This document shows, piece after piece, positions 23,365 to 36,351 of a stretch of DNA of 64,000 nt (within the stretch, counting starts at the first letter, position 1; the number at the start of each line of letters is the position of its first letter). The position numbers and the translations under genes are program-made. This DNA is from Zingiber officinale. Its lineage: Eukaryota; Streptophyta; Magnoliopsida; Zingiberales; Zingiberaceae. Where the stretch lies: assembly GCF_018446385.1 (NCBI RefSeq), contig NC_055990.1:28605891-28669890 (forward strand), in the 5' to 3' direction. A model generated the notes under the pieces. The model had not been told where the DNA came from. It was given only the letters and a program-made list of their open reading frames with translations, and did no database searches.

Positions 23365-24741
23365 ATGGTCCACCAAGAAGGCTACAGCATAGCTCGCCCA
23401 CCTCTTTTCTCCGGCGAGGATTTTGGCTACTGGAAGGACAGAATGGAGTACTACCTGAAGACAGAGATAGAGATGTGAATCATCATTCAAATGGACTTCT
23501 CCCTACCAGTCGACAGCACCAGAGCACTTGTCCCCTGCGACAAATGGGATGCACCAACTCGTAAGAAAATTGAAGCCAATGCAAAAGCAACACAAACACT
23601 TCAATGCGGCTTAACCAAAGAAGAATTGAACCTGGTCGGCCCGTTCTCAAGCGCCAAAGATCTGTGGGAAAAGCTATTCAAGCTCCACGAAGGGACTTCC
23701 GACACGAAGGTAAGTAAAAGAGATCTAATCTTGAATAAATTATATAATATAAAAATGCAAGAAGGTGAGTCAGCGAGCCAGCTTCATGCTCGCATACAAG
23801 ATCTACTGAACGAACTTCAAACGATCGGGCAGAAAGTGGAGAACCGTGACGTATTAAGGTATGCACTTAATGCTTTTCCAAGGAATACCTTGTGGGCATC
23901 CATGGTAGATGCTTACAAAGTATCCAAGGACCTTTCGTTAATTAGACTAGACGAGCTATTTTCAGAATTTGAATTGCACGAACATACTAATGCACGTTCA
24001 ACCAAGAAAGGTATAGCTCTTATTGCAGGAACAAGCAAAACGCGGGAACCAAAAGCAAAGCACATAACCGAACCCGAGTCCAAAGATGAATCAGACTCAG
24101 ACGATGACAACGACGAAAAGATAGTAGCCGAACTCGTCAACCTGATATGAAAAATGTGCAAAAAGAAGAAGGTGACTCCATCGAACATGAAGGCCAAATC
24201 TGGAGTTACCTGCTACGGCTGCAACCAGAAGAGACACTACAAGCCAGACTGTTCGAACCAGAAGCAATGAAGAAGGAAGTCCTTGAAAGCAACATGGTCC
24301 GAGTCCTCTGAAGAGTCCAATGAAGAAGGACACAAGCAAACAAGCTTCTTCGCTCTACCGGCACAAGAGTACGTTGCCGAAACTGACTCCAAGTCTGAAG
24401 CCGAGAGCGAATTTGAAGCCGAGTCTAAAACAAGCCACAGATCCGTATCCGTTTCCGAATGGACAAACACCGCTGTAAGATCTTCTCAAGTAGATAAACT
24501 CTATAATTTAATTAACTATTTAATACACAAATTAGCTAAGTCAAATATCCAAGCCAAGTTACTCCAAAAGGAGGTAACAACCCTTAAGAAAGTGACTAGC
24601 CCAAGCTCCTTGACTGAACTTATTCAAACTAGAACTTCAACTCAAGTTCAACAACTTGAGAAAGAAAATTCTAGTCTGAAAGGTCAAGTCAAGGAACTTA
24701 AGGGAACATTGGAACGGTTCACTTTGGGTTCCAAGGTTTAA
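23365..24741 (+). pseudogene. Element C gag
   Basis: Starts MVHQEGYSIARPPLFSGEDF, the DUF4219-type opening of SIRE-like gag. TGA breaks it at about 23476, then the UBN2 core follows (AKDLWEKLFKLHEGTSDTK through LNAFPRNTLWASMVDAYK). After an acidic linker comes another stop at 24148. The zinc knuckle reads CYGCNQKRHYKPDC, with the conserved Gly before His changed to Arg. The last part (24283-24741) is Ser/Glu-rich and ends in a coiled coil (VQQLEKENSSLKGQVKEL). The same order is found in element E on the other strand. Confidence 0.88.
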
Positions 24742-26229
24742 AGTAGTTAACCAAACCCAAATTAATTAATTCAATTAAGTTAACTTAATTAATTTTGAAA
24801 AATTAATTTCAAAATGTTAATCTTAATTTCAAAATATTTTCAAATCATAATTAAATTATAATTATTTTTAAATCATGATTAATTCTAAAATTATAATTAA
24901 TTTCAAAATCTTTATTTCCGAAATTATAATTTCAATATCATAATTAATTTTAATAAAATTCAAAATCTTAATAATTTGATTATTAATTTTCAAATTATAA
25001 TTAAATTTTAAATTATTAATTCTTAGATTTTCAAAATCTTAATTATTTTTTAAAAATAGATAATTAATTTTCAATATATTTTCAAAATCTTCAAAATTTT
25101 AGTTATTGTCAAATCTTTAAATCTAATTAAACATATATTTTAAAAATTAAAATTCAAACTCATTGAAAATTCAATCTTATATTTTAAATCTCAATTTCAA
25201 TATTTTTAAATATTAATAAAATTAAAATAAACTTAAACTCCGTCTCACACAAACTCATAAGTTGAACATGCTTGATAACATAGAATGAGTGAGATGGAAA
25301 ATCAAGAAAACAAACAATAAATCTTTATGTTTTTTTACATGCTTGGATTCTAGGACCCTATAAAATTTCTGGCATTAATCAAGGGGGAGTAAAGAGAAAA
25401 TTTAGTTTTAAAAGTATTTTTGAAAAGACAAAAACTAAGTATTTAATAAAGTATTTTTCAAAGTATTATTAACTAAAATTTTTTTAGACTAAGTACTTAA
25501 CTGAGTTTTGATCAATTTTTTTTAAACTAAGCTTTTATCAATTTTTTTACAAGAAAATCTATTTAAAGTTAAATATTTTATCAAAATCCTTTTAAAGCTA
25601 AAGGTTTTTTAAGCTAAGTTTTTATTACAATATTTTTAAAGCTAAAAGTATTTTTGGTATCAAAAGCTTAAAAAAAAGGCTAAGTACTTAACATAGTTTT
25701 TATCAAATTTTTTAAATTAAGCTTTAATCAAAGTCCTTTTTAAGCTGAGTACTTTAAACTAAGTCTTTTTTCAAAACCTTTAAAAAGCTAAGAAAGCTAA
25801 ATTCTTATCAACTTCTTTTGAAAAAAAATAAGTATTTTCAAAGCATTTCTAAATTAGCTAAATCTATTTCAAAGCACTTATTTTCAAAAGCTAAGTTTAG
25901 CTATATTTTTTTAAAAGGCTGACTCACTTTTAAATGCTTAAAAATTAGCTAAATTATTTAAGTGCTACCCTTCAAGGGGAGCTTAAAGTTAATAGAATAA
26001 ATATTTTGTTATCTCTACTTGTAAAACAAGCTTCTCTCTATTTAGTGTTTTTGATTTATGTCAAAGGGAGAGAGAAAAGCCAAAGTTAAGAATTTAAATA
26101 TAATTTTTATAAAAGGGGGAGCATAAGGAAGTTTTTTTTTTCAAATTATTGTATTTATGCTCATGCTTAAATTCATTTATTATTTTGTTATGTTTTACTT
26201 AACTTTGAACCGTGTTGTCATAATAAAAA
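24742..26229 (+). other. AT-rich non-coding spacer replacing pol in element C
   Basis: Extremely AT-rich. The left half alternates TTTCAAAATC and TTAATTA words; the right half repeats AAGCTAAGTATTT words. No protein motif in any frame. A related spacer lies at 32544-33780 in element E, so this is a clade feature and not random decay. Confidence 0.75.
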
Positions 26230-26239
26230 ATGGGGAGAT

Positions 26240-27473
26240 AGTTGGTGCGGGAAGTATCCAACGGTTAAACCTGTGTTTTGATTATATCAAAGGGTCCAAA
26301 GTTAAGTTTTATTGTTATCTAACTAGGTTCATTGAGCTTGCAGGAAAGTCCTAAGTTGTCTTAAGCAAAAGTCCTAGTGGATTCTAGGCAGGTGGAAAAC
26401 CTTAGGGGGTGGTAACCCTAGGTGATGGAAAGTCCTAGCTGCAGTTAGGTAGGAGGAAAACCCTAGGGGGTGGTAACCCTAGGCTGAGGAAAACTCTAGA
26501 GGGTGGTAACTCTAGGTCCTAGGGGATGGTAACCCTAATTGAGGAAAACCCTAGCGAGTGGTAACCCTAGGCAGAAAGTCCAGTCGGTCTGGAGGACCGA
26601 TATGGCAATAGGTAAACTCTCCTAAGAGGAATATGTGAGGGCACGTTCCCCGGTGAGGGAACCATGCGCGTCGGTTCGACCTAGGGTTTATGGAGGTGAA
26701 ATTCAAAGTCAGAATCGGACAGTCCAGAGACTGTCAAAATACCTTTCTATTTATCTTATTTTATTGTACTAACCTTGTTTTACAGGGTATACTTTGTTTG
26801 TAGACTAACATGCCTTGCAAGAAAGAAATTGCACAAGCAAAACCTCGGATGAACAGTCCTGAGGCGCCCTCCATGGAGCTTAGAGGTGCCTCGGGCGACT
26901 TGATCGACAGCCCCACAGCAAGGCGCGAGGGCGCCCTCCATGGAGCTTGGAAGCGCCTTGGGCGCTGGATGCAGGGCGCCCTCCATGGAGCTTGGAGGCG
27001 CCCTCAGGAGGATAAGCAACGAGCGTTGCGGAGCTTATCAACGCGACTGACTTGGCGGGCTAGAGGCGCCCTCAGCAGGCTATTTAAGCCTGGTTCAAGC
27101 AGCATCTTGGAAGACATTTGAAATCGAAACCCTTCTTCCGTGTGCTGTTCAAAGAACGATCCGACAAAACTGTATCTCGACTCCGACGACCAAAAGCCTT
27201 AAAATTCCCTATTTTTCGTTGTCGTTATAATTTTCATTATTACTTTATATTGTACTTCAAAGGTGTAATTTTTTGAATTGATAGTGATTGCCCAAAGTAA
27301 ACACTCAGCGAGTGTAGGCCTTGGAGTAGGAGTCGTTATAGGCTTCGAATCAAGTAAAAATCTTTGTGTTAGTATTGTTTTTATTTTTCCGCTGCGTATT
27401 ACTCAATTGTTTTAAAATGAACGTGAAAGCCACGAGCGCTATTCACCCCCCCTCTAGCGCTTTCGATCCTACA
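26240..27473 (+). repeat. 3' LTR of element C
   Basis: Same content as the left LTR, with fewer GGTAACCCTAGG units and one extra CCATGGAGCTTGGAGGCGCC unit (26861-27010). TATA-like CTATTTAAGCC at about 27080. Confidence 0.92.
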
Positions 27474-27478
27474 GAAAT

Positions 27479-27814
27479 CTCTAATTGCACTTTTGTAAAT
27501 AGGTTCAAATACATTTCAGAATTACGACTATAAACAAAAAGAATTTATATATGCATATATATAATATTGTGTCTCACCTTTTAAAAATAAATTCAGTCAT
27601 TCAAATTTAATACCTTAACTAAAGGGGGAAAAATCATTCTCGGCTTCTAGTAACTTCCTGATAAGAATGATATTTGCCAAATCACTTTCACTAAAGAAAG
27701 TTTAATGAAAAAAAACTAGATCCGCTACCTAAGAGGCCTCTTAGTGTCGGCCCTATAAATATGGAGAGAGGTGAATGTAGGTGCACATACCATAGACGTA
27801 TGGTGGGGTAACTC
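27479..27814. other. AT-rich stretch between elements C and D
   Basis: No gene. A TATAAATATGG word near 27755 could be a promoter relic. Confidence 0.4.
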
Positions 27815-28961
27815 TGTTGGATATAAGTGATGTGAATGGAGAAGAGGTAGAAGAGAAAAGAGGCTCAATGGGACTTTAGTCCCATATTGGGATTTTCTTG
27901 GCATGTTGGTTGGTTTATATTGATTCACATGTATTGAGGATGTGAACAAATGCATGGGGAGAGGCTCTCTCTCACGCGTGGGTGTGCAGGGGGTGCAAAT
28001 CCAGGGTTCGAATTGTACTGAACCATGTTGACTCGTGTGCGGGCACGACCTGCATGTGTCGAATGCCCGACCGATTGGGCAAAACTTGCTCAAGTGGAAC
28101 AACTGCTGTTGATCTAAGCTCCTATATAAGGAGGCTGCGATCATAGGCAAAGAACATACAGCAACACAAGTAGAAGCTCTCCACCTTCATTCCCTCCTCC
28201 TCTATCGTGTAACTCCTGCTCGGCAGAGTGCCTGTGATAGGAATCGGGTGACACTCAGTTCGCCGTGACCACCAGTGCTTGGTGGGAATCATGGTCAACC
28301 GTTGTATCATGTGAAACAGACAATCCTAGTGAGCCTCGAAGCACAGCTGGAGGTTGGCGAATCTGTTTCAAGGAAACTGCGGCTCTCACAGGTCTCGATC
28401 CTTTTTCCCACTCGGGAGGTTGTTCGCCTGCTTGGGTTACTATGCTCCTTTAGTCGCTCGGCCTATCTGATTCTCCTGATCGGCCACTTGCCCGCTCATC
28501 CTCTCCGCTCGCCCGCTCGGCAACTTGCCCAACTGACTCAGCTTGACCGACCGACACTTCTTACTCGGGTTGCATTTCTGCTTCGCCCGACTGGTATCAG
28601 CTCGCTCGACCTATCTGCTTCGCCCGACCAGCCTCTCTGACCTCTCAGCCTATCTGTTCGACCTATCTTCTTGCCTGACCGGCTTCTCGCCCAATCTGCT
28701 CTCTGTCTAGCCGAACTTGCTCAGCCTTACTGCTCGGTCGACCAATCTACTTCTTGCCCGCCCAACCATTAAGTTCGCTTAAACTTTGCTGCTTGGACTC
28801 AAAGCTCAGTCTGCACTCAGCAATTAGCAGAAACCAACCCCTACTGACAGCTTAAGATTATTCGCTCAAGTCATCTCGATTGTATGTTGAATTTAATTCA
28901 ATATAGTTTAAATTCAACTAATACCCCATAAATCTCCGGCAACAGATTGTTTGTTCCAACA
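27815..28961 (+). repeat. Probable 5' LTR of Copia D
   Basis: TGTTGGA at the left end and TCCAACA at the right end are exact inverses. An early GGGACTTTAGTCCCATATTGGG is typical of plant LTRs, and a TATA box CTATATAAGG lies near 28122. The right half is rich in GCTCGGCC/GCCCGACC words. No second LTR copy is in the window and no Met-tRNA primer site follows, so the borders are inferred. Confidence 0.5.
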
Positions 28962-29061
28962 ATCTTGAAACAGATTTGATTCTGTTGAGATGACCACAGA
29001 ATAGAATATTGAGGTGCAACAAACTCAACACGTGCAGGCCCCCTTCATCTCGATTGGAAAT

Positions 29062-30860
29062 ATGCCAATCAATTATGGGGAAAAACCAGAGAAGTTCAGT
29101 GGACCCTTCAAGAGGTGGCAACAGAAGATGTTCTTCTACCTAACCAAGCTCAATCTGGCTTGATTCTTGACCGACGACCCTCCCAAATGTGCTGAGGATG
29201 CTGATGCGCAAACAATCAATGCAGTGGAGGCATGGACTCATTCTGAGTTCCTTTGTCGAAACTACATCCTCAACTGCCTTACCGACTCATTGTATGCTGT
29301 GTATAGCATGAAGAGAATGGAAAAGGAGCTGTGGGAGTCCCTGGACAAGAAGTACAAGACGAAGGATGCAGGTGCCAAGAAGTTCATCGTGGATCGATTC
29401 CTGGATTACAAGATGGTTGACTCTAAGATGGTGATCAGCCAAGTCGAGGAGCTTCAGGTGATCTTGCATGAGATCCACTCAGAAGGGATGGTTCTGAGTG
29501 AAACCTTCCAGGTTGCTGCTATCATTGAGAAGCTGCCCCCCGACTGGAAGGATTTCAAGAACTACCTAAAGCACAAGCAGAAGGAGATGAATGTGAAGGA
29601 ACTCATTGTTCTACTTCACATCGAAGAAGACAACAAGAGTTTAGAGAGAAAGCTAATCTCTCAAGCTACTGTGAAAGCTAATATGGTCGAGCACGGTCAA
29701 TGCTCAAAATGGAAGAACCCCAAGTCTTCCAAGATAGGGCCCAGAGGAGACATCAACAAGAAGAAGTTTTCTGGGAAGTGCTTCAACTGTGACAAAGTAG
29801 GTCACAAATCTTTGGAGTGCAGGAAGTCGAAGAAGAAGCAGGAGGTTAACCTGAATGAGGGACCAGAAATGGACGACCTCTGCGCAGTGGTCTCAGAACT
29901 GAACCTAGTCGGTTCAAACCTGCGGCAATGGTGGATCGACACTAAAACCACCAGACATGTGTGCCGCAACAAGGAGCTACTCCATAACTTCGAAGAAGTC
30001 ACTGGAGACAAACTATTCATGGGAAACTCAGCAACCTCGGACATCATGGACCAAGGAAAGGTGGTGCTGAAGATGACCTCAGGCATGGACCTTACTCTGA
30101 ACAATGTGCTCTATGTTCTGGAGATTCGAAAGAATCTAGTGTCCGGATCACTGTTAAGCAAGCATGGGTTTCACATTATTTTTGAGTCAGACAGAGTTGT
30201 ATTGTCCAAGAATGGAATGTTTGTAAGAAGGGGCTATGTATCTGATGGGATATTCAAGCTCAATGTAATGGCCATTAGGCCCAAGATAAATAAAAATGAA
30301 AGCTCTTCCACTTATATGCTTGAGTCTTCATATTTGTGGCATGATAGATTATGACATGTTAACTATAATGTATTGCATAGATTAATAAATATGGAAAGCA
30401 TATCTACATTCCACCTTAATCCAAAACATAAGTGTGAGATTTGTGTTGAAGCGAAAATGACAAGGTCATCCTTTCAACATATTGAAAGAAGTAACGAACC
30501 ACCTAACATAATCCGCACTGATGTGTGCGACCTAAAAGGTACTCCAACACGTGGTGGTAATAAATACTTCATCACTTTTGTAGATGATAATATAAAATAC
30601 TATTATGTGTATCTTCTTAAAAGTAAGGATGAAGTTATAGAGAAATTTTCTCTACATAAGAATGGGGTTGAAAACCAGCTTAATAGAAAGATTAAGGTGA
30701 TTCGAAGTGACTGAGGCAGTGAATATGTATCACCATTTGTTGAGTTGTGTGTTGAACATAGAATCAGATATGAAACAATAACTCCTTATACTCCTCAGCA
30801 AAATAGAGTTGCTGAGTGAAAGAATCGAACTCTAAAGGGGATGATGAATGCTCTTCTATT
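29062..30860 (+). pseudogene. Copia D gag-protease-integrase, truncated
   Basis: The frame opens with an ATG at 29062 and is broken by TGA at 29161. Gag has UBN2-type landmarks (KRMEKELWESLDKKYK, FLDYKMVD) and a zinc knuckle CFNCDKVGHKSLEC. The protease motif reads WIDTKTTRHVC, so the catalytic D-S/T-G is damaged (Gly to Lys). Pre-integrase motif SYLWHDRL with a stop, then the integrase core: Asp in RTDVCDL, Asp in IRSD followed by a stop, and the PYTPQQNRVAE end of the core, also with a stop. Coding stops at a junction near 30860; RT and RNase H are missing. It comes from a different Copia lineage than B, C and E. Confidence 0.88.
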
Positions 30861-30882
30861 GAGCTTTGAATGCTCTTCTATT
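30845..30882. repeat. 16-bp direct repeat at a rearrangement junction
   Basis: TGAATGCTCTTCTATT occurs at 30845-30860 and 30867-30882, exactly where the plus-strand Copia D ends and a minus-strand Copia fragment begins. This looks like filler DNA from end joining or template slippage. Confidence 0.8.
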
Positions 30883-31187
30883 CGAGAAAAGTCGCATCTC
30901 TCGAATCTATTTCGGAAATGATTCCATCTAGTTGCTTACCTATGAAAACATAACCTTTGAAGGTATCATGATATCTAATAAAGATACATTACTTATCCCT
31001 AGGTCCCAGTTTTCCATACATGCGAGAATTATCATGAACATAAGCAACTGACCCTCAAGGTCTCTGATTATTCAAATATGATTTTCTACCTGTCTAACGT
31101 TCGTATGTGGTAGATAGAACTAACTTTGAAAGTACTTTATTAAGTATATAGATCATAGTTAATAATGTATCTCCCCAATAGAAGATC
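30883..31187 (-). pseudogene. Minus-strand Copia fragment, C-terminal integrase part
   Basis: The minus strand translates, with a few stops, to post-core integrase landmarks (LRPWGSVAYVHDNSHMYGKLGPR, then FIRYHDTFKGYVF; both partial). It is the downstream part of the fragment at 37969-38217; element E split the two, with AGATC duplicated at the break. Confidence 0.8.
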
Positions 31188-32543
31188 TGTTGGGTCAAAA
31201 GCGCTAAAGGGAGGGTGAATAGTGCTTGTGGTTTTCAAAATCGATTTCAGAATCGTAAAAGTAAATGCAACGGAAAAGAAATAACATAAACACAGAAGAC
31301 ACGAGAAGTTACTTCGTTCGGAGCCTATCTCGACTCCTACTCAAAGGCCCGCGGTCGTTGACCGCTTTCGGTGGGCAACAACTATATAGCGCAAATCTTT
31401 AGAAGTAGATGAGTACAAGTATGAGCTTAAAAAGAAAGATTATACCGACAAAATACAATATATTAAGAGTGGTCGCTGATTGTCGGAGCAGGGCATTGTT
31501 GAAGCGTACGGAGCAGCACACTAGAGCACAGGAGATCTTCTGTTCGAGAGTTGTGTTCAAGCTGCTCCTCGAGGCCTCCTTTTATAGCTCTGCAAAGTTT
31601 GATCCAGATCCCCAAGCTTCGGGATCACGTTTGACCAGACGCGGATCGGTCGACCGATCCCAAGGTTCGGTCGACCGATCAGGCGATCCCTCCTATCTGA
31701 TCCGCCCGATCTTCTCGCTCCGCTTCGATCCGGTCAAACTCCATCCAAGGTTCGGTCGACCGATAAAAGGTCCGGTCGACTGATAATCTCTTCTGACTCA
31801 GCCCAGTCAGCCTGATCCAGTCGACACCCAACCTAGGTTCGGTCGACCGATCCCAAGGTTCGGTCGACCAATCCCCTGGTCGAGGCCGATCCAACCTCTG
31901 GAGATCTGATCTGTTGATTTGTGGGTTCGGTCGACTGATCCCAAGGTTCGGTCGACCGATCCCGGTCACTTCTAACTCTGCATAAAAAATGTTAGTTACC
32001 TACAAAACAGAGTTAGAACACAATGGAATATATAAACAAATAAACTGACAGCCTTCGGACTGTCCGGGTCTGACTTCGGGTTTCCGACCGGAAACCCTAG
32101 GTCGACCCTACGCCTACTGTTCCCTCTACGAGGAACGCGTCCTCACCTACTCCACTCAAGAGATTTACCTGTTGCCAGTGCGATCCTCCAGATTGACTGG
32201 ACTTTTGCTTGGCACTCGTTGCCTCCGGACTTTCTACTAGACGCCCGCTTCCCGACCCGTCCAGTCTTCCACCTGGTTCGCGACACTAGGACTTTCCACC
32301 TAGGGTTACCACCGCCTAGGACTTTTTCCTGAAGCACTCGACCTGCCAAGACTTTCCGCATAGGGTTACCACTCCCTATGACCTAGGGTTACCACCCCCT
32401 AGGGTTTTTCCCTTGCCTAACCGCAGTTAGGACTTTCCTAAGACACTCAATCATACACATTAGATAATAATTAAACTTACCTTTAGATCTCTTTGCCATT
32501 ATCAAAACTTGAGTTCGATCGTCTGATGCTTCCCGCACCAACA
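31188..32543 (-). repeat. LTR of element E (3' LTR on sense strand)
   Basis: Includes the palindrome array CGGTCGACCGATCCCAAGG (31641-31967). On the sense strand this is upstream of a clear TATA box, CTATAAAAGGAGG (complement of about 31577-31588). It also has CCTAGGGTTACCACC units (about 32300-32410), shared with element C. Confidence 0.92.
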
Positions 32544-33786
32544 ATATCCCCCTTTTTTATTATGGCAACCGAAATTCAAAGTTAAGAAGAAATGCAATAA
32601 GGATACGCAAAAACGTAAGTACATTAAAGCTCCCCCTTAATTGAACCTCCCCCTTAACAAAAATTTTCTTTGAACAGTCTTTAAATTTTCTTTGAATTTT
32701 CCTATCTTTGAATTTTCCTATTCTCCCCCTTTGTCATTTATCAAAAAATATGTTTGAGGATAATCAGAGAGATAATTTGGGGATAAAATTGTTTGGAAAA
32801 CACTTGGCTTTTCATAATTAATAGAGTTTAATTTGGGGATAATTTTTGCTAAGTGAAAAATAGAATTTAATAGAGTTTACTTAGCTCAATTTTGAATAAA
32901 ATTTGAAAGATTATTTTTGCTTTGAAAGTTTGAAAAATTTGATATATTTGAAATAAAATTTTCTCAAAAATTGACTAAGTTTAAAAGTATTTGCTAAAAT
33001 ATTTGTAGACAGCTATAGAGATCACGTAGCTAAGCATTTTGCAAATACTTTAGTTGAAAATATTGAATTTTGAAGGATCCTAAAAGTATATTATAAATTT
33101 GATAAATGTTTTAATATAAAAATATAGCTAAAGTTGACTTATAAAAATTGGAAAGAGGGAGTAGTTAGACTTATAAAAATTTAAGTAAGGTTATTCATTC
33201 AAATTCAGTTGGTCCTTAAGTCCAAGCATGAGTCAAGTTAAATATATTTCAAATTATCCAGTTTACTTTAGAGAGGTATCAGAGCCCTAAAGTTCATGCC
33301 TGAGTAAACTCAAAACGGCTTAAATATCAAGCACATTGTTTTGCGGCCACATGTCTAATCCTTTAGCTACTAGCTGATTACCTAGAGGGCAACAACTTTC
33401 ACTTAGTTAATCAAGTTAAGTCAATAGATCCAGTTAGATTTGACTAGTGCTGGAAGACTTAACTTGATTACTGTTGACTTGGTGTTTAACGCTCAGACTC
33501 ATATTGATGCACAGATATAAGCATTCTTGAGTCCAGACTGTACCCTATGCATCTCACGTCGTTCTATGTTTTTCAAACACAAGCAAGGTAAGCCTAGGTG
33601 TTTGTGAGATGCTCTGGCTGAAACTTAGGGGAATAAGTTTTCTAGGGTAGAGCCTAAGCTAATTCCATATTTTGAAAATCTAGTAAAATTGGAATTTTAA
33701 AAGCAATATTTTCCTAGAATTTTTAAAACCTTATTTTGAAAACAAGTAGAACAGGGAAGCTAGGAAACTGATTTGAAACTCAATAC
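32544..33786 (-). other. AT-rich spacer of element E
   Basis: Non-coding, rich in TTTGAAA and TTGAATTTTCC words, between RNase H and the LTR on the sense strand. It parallels the spacer of element C. Confidence 0.65.
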
Positions 33787-34640
33787 CTACTCTACCCAAC
33801 ACATTTCTATTTGTCTTCTAAGTGAGCTAAACTCAAGTTCAGGTAAGAGCTTTGTGAAGATGTCAGCTAGGTTTGATATTGACTCAACATAGTTGAGTTC
33901 AATATCACCCTTAGCTACGTGATCCCTTACAAAATGGTGCTTTACTTCTATATGTTTAGTACTTGAGTGATGAATTGGATTTTTTGTTAGATTTATTGAG
34001 CTTATATTATCAATTGAGAATTTTGTTTTATGATACTCCAGTTGATAGTCTTTAAGGGTATGCATCATCCATAGCAACTGAGATGTGCATTCACCTAAGG
34101 CTATATATTCAGCTTCAGTGGTAGATAAAGCAACACAGTGTTGCTTTCTACTTGACCAACTTACTAGGCATTGTCCTAGAAATTGACAGCTACCACTTGT
34201 GCTTTTTCTATCTAGCTTGCATTAGGCATAGTTTGAGTCAGAGTAGCCGGTTAGGTCAAGGGTGCCAGATCTAGGGTACCATAGTCCTACATTTAGGGTT
34301 CCCTTAACATACCTAAGGATTCTTTTGACAAGGGTTAAGTGAGACTCTTTTGCACAAGATTGGTATCGTGCACACATACCTACTGCGAAAATAATGTCTG
34401 GTCAACTCGCAGTTAGGTACAGTAGACTTCCTATCGCACTTCGATAGTATTTCAAATCTACTGGTTTACCTTCTAAGTCTGAGTCAATTTTAGCATTTGT
34501 AGCCATTGGTGTATTAATTATTTTTGAGTTCTCCATGCCAAATTTTCTAACTAATTCTTTAGCATATTTAGTTAGGAGGTGCCAGCTATTCTGGAGCCTT
34601 CCTTTGGATTTTAATTTGAATTTGATTTAATTTGGATCTT
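33787..34640 (-). pseudogene. Element E: C-terminal RT and RNase H remnant
   Basis: On the minus strand: the end of RT (AKELVRKFGMENSK, then the conserved DLEGKPVDLKYYRSAIGSLL stretch), then RNase H landmarks (GYSDSNYA, RKSTSGSCQFLG, STTEAEYIA, NPIHHSSTKHIEVKHHFVRD). The last 96 residues (33787-34077) are open; stops and frame changes interrupt the rest. A deletion joins it directly to the end of gag near 34640-34688. Confidence 0.88.
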
Positions 34641-34687
34641 AGTTTAATTTGATTTAATTTGAATTTTTATCTTATTTAATTTGAATT

Positions 34688-36351
34688 TTAATTCAATTCT
34701 ATTTTTATTGTTTTTCTTCTGGCTCCCCCTGGATCATAGCCTCGATATGGTCTATCAAGGTAATGTATTTGATCCTTAGGGACCCAATATTGACCAAGTC
34801 CAACTTGATTAACCAGGTTAGACTTGGGTACCCATGCTTGGACTGATTTATTATTTTGTTTATTTATAATTGACAAATATGATTTATATTTCCTTTTTGG
34901 TTTAAATCCTAGTCCAGTTCTATTGTAGATTGCCCTTTGTGTCCCAAGAATCAGATCAAGGTTCTTGGAACCCAAAGAGAATCGTTCTAATGTTTTCTCC
35001 AAATCCTTAACCTGAGTTTTCAGGCTGGAATTCTCTTCCTCAAGTTTTTGGACTTGAGTCGAGTTTCCAGTCTGAACTGGTTCAGTCAAAGATTCGGGTT
35101 AGTCACTTCTTTAAGGACAACTACTTCCTTTAGAAGTGACTTAATTCTAAGATTAGACTTAGCTAATTTTCGTAACAGGTAATTGACTAGATTGTTTAAT
35201 CGAGGGATACTTACAGTGCGATCGGGCCCTTCGGAAACGGATGCAGATCCGTGGCTTCTTTCTGATTCTACTTCTGACTCACTCTCGGACATGTCGATCT
35301 GGTCCCGGGCCATCAGTGCAAGAAGGCTCGTCTGTTCGAGCTCGTCGTCGGTATCCTCTTCTGAAGATTCGTCCCATGTCGCCTTTAGGGCCTTTTTCTT
35401 CCTTGATTTCTTCGGATCTTTTTGATTTGGGCAGTTCGCCTTGATGTGCCCCTTCTGATTACATCCGTAGCACGTTACCTTGAACTTCACCTTTGATTAA
35501 ACTTCCTTGGATTGAACTGCCTTCTTGAGGTCCTTCTTGTTGAACCCCTTCTTCTTCTTGTACAATTTCTTTACAAGATTGACGAGTTTAGTTGTTAGTT
35601 CGTCGTCTTCATCGTTTGAGTTTGGTTCTTCTTCTGACTCTGGTTTGGTTCTGCGCTTTATCTTTCATTCGCGCATTCTCCCTGTTCCTACAACCAAAGC
35701 CAACCCTTTCTCGGTCGGGTGTGTATTAATCTATTCATGAAGTTCGAATTCTGGAAAAAGTTCATCTAATTTAATGGTAGATAGATCCCTAGATACCTTG
35801 TAGGCATCTACCATAGATGCCCACAAGGTGTTCCTCGGAAAGGCGTTTAAGGAGTACCTTATGATGTCCCGGTTATCTACCTTCTGTCCAATTGCATGAA
35901 GACCGTTGAGCAGATCTTGAATCCGGGCGTGGAGTTGGGTAGCCGTCTCACCTTCCTGCAGTTTGATATTAAATAATTTATTGAAGATTAGGTCTCTTTT
36001 ACTTACTTTGGTGTCGGATGTTCCTTCGTGAAGTTCAATGAGCTTCTCCCACAGCTCCTTGGCACTGTTGAAGGGGCCTACCCGGTTAAGTTCTTCTTTT
36101 GATAGGCCACACTGGAGGGTGCAGGTCGCCTTGGCATTAGCTTTCACCTTCTTAATCAGAGATGCGTCCCAGTCCTTGTATGGTAATGGCTTGTCGGCGC
36201 TATCAGTTGGTAGTTGGAGTCCGGTTTTGACGATCATCCAGACTTCAAAATGAGTCTGGAGATATGCCTCCATCCGACCCTTCCAGTACCCGAAGTCGTC
36301 TCCGGTGAATAGCGGGGGGCGAGCTGTATTGTAGCCTTCTTGAAGGGCCAT
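34688..36351 (-). pseudogene. Element E gag
   Basis: First frame (35731-36351) starts MALQEGYNTARPPLFTGDDF and contains the whole DUF4219/UBN2 capsid core without a stop. After a TAG and an acidic/basic linker, the second frame (35086-35490) has the intact zinc knuckle CYGCNQKGHIKANC. The third (34688-35089) has the coiled coil QKLEEENSSLKTQVKDLEKT and the SIRE-type tail with GFKPKRKYKSYL and two WVPK motifs. This is the best preserved gag of the clade here. Confidence 0.9.

Larger units (their letters stand above)
21649..27473 (+). mobile_element. Element C: gag-only LTR retrotransposon
   Basis: 5.8 kb with a perfect TSD GAAAT (21644-21648 and 27474-27478). LTRs begin TGTTGGTGCGGGAAG and end TCCTACA. 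The left LTR is 1373 bp and the right 1234 bp; they differ mainly in the number of GGTAACCCTAGG units. The primer site TGGTATCAGAG follows the left LTR and a TGGGGAGAT polypurine stretch precedes the right one, whose first base is mutated from T to A. Only gag is present; the next 1.5 kb is AT-rich with no pol motif. Non-autonomous, in the same clade as B and E. Confidence 0.92.

Noticed and set aside
28265..28640. 121-residue Leu/Arg-rich frame
   Set aside because: Inside the probable Copia D LTR and built from GCTCGGCC/GCCCGACC words; no domain.
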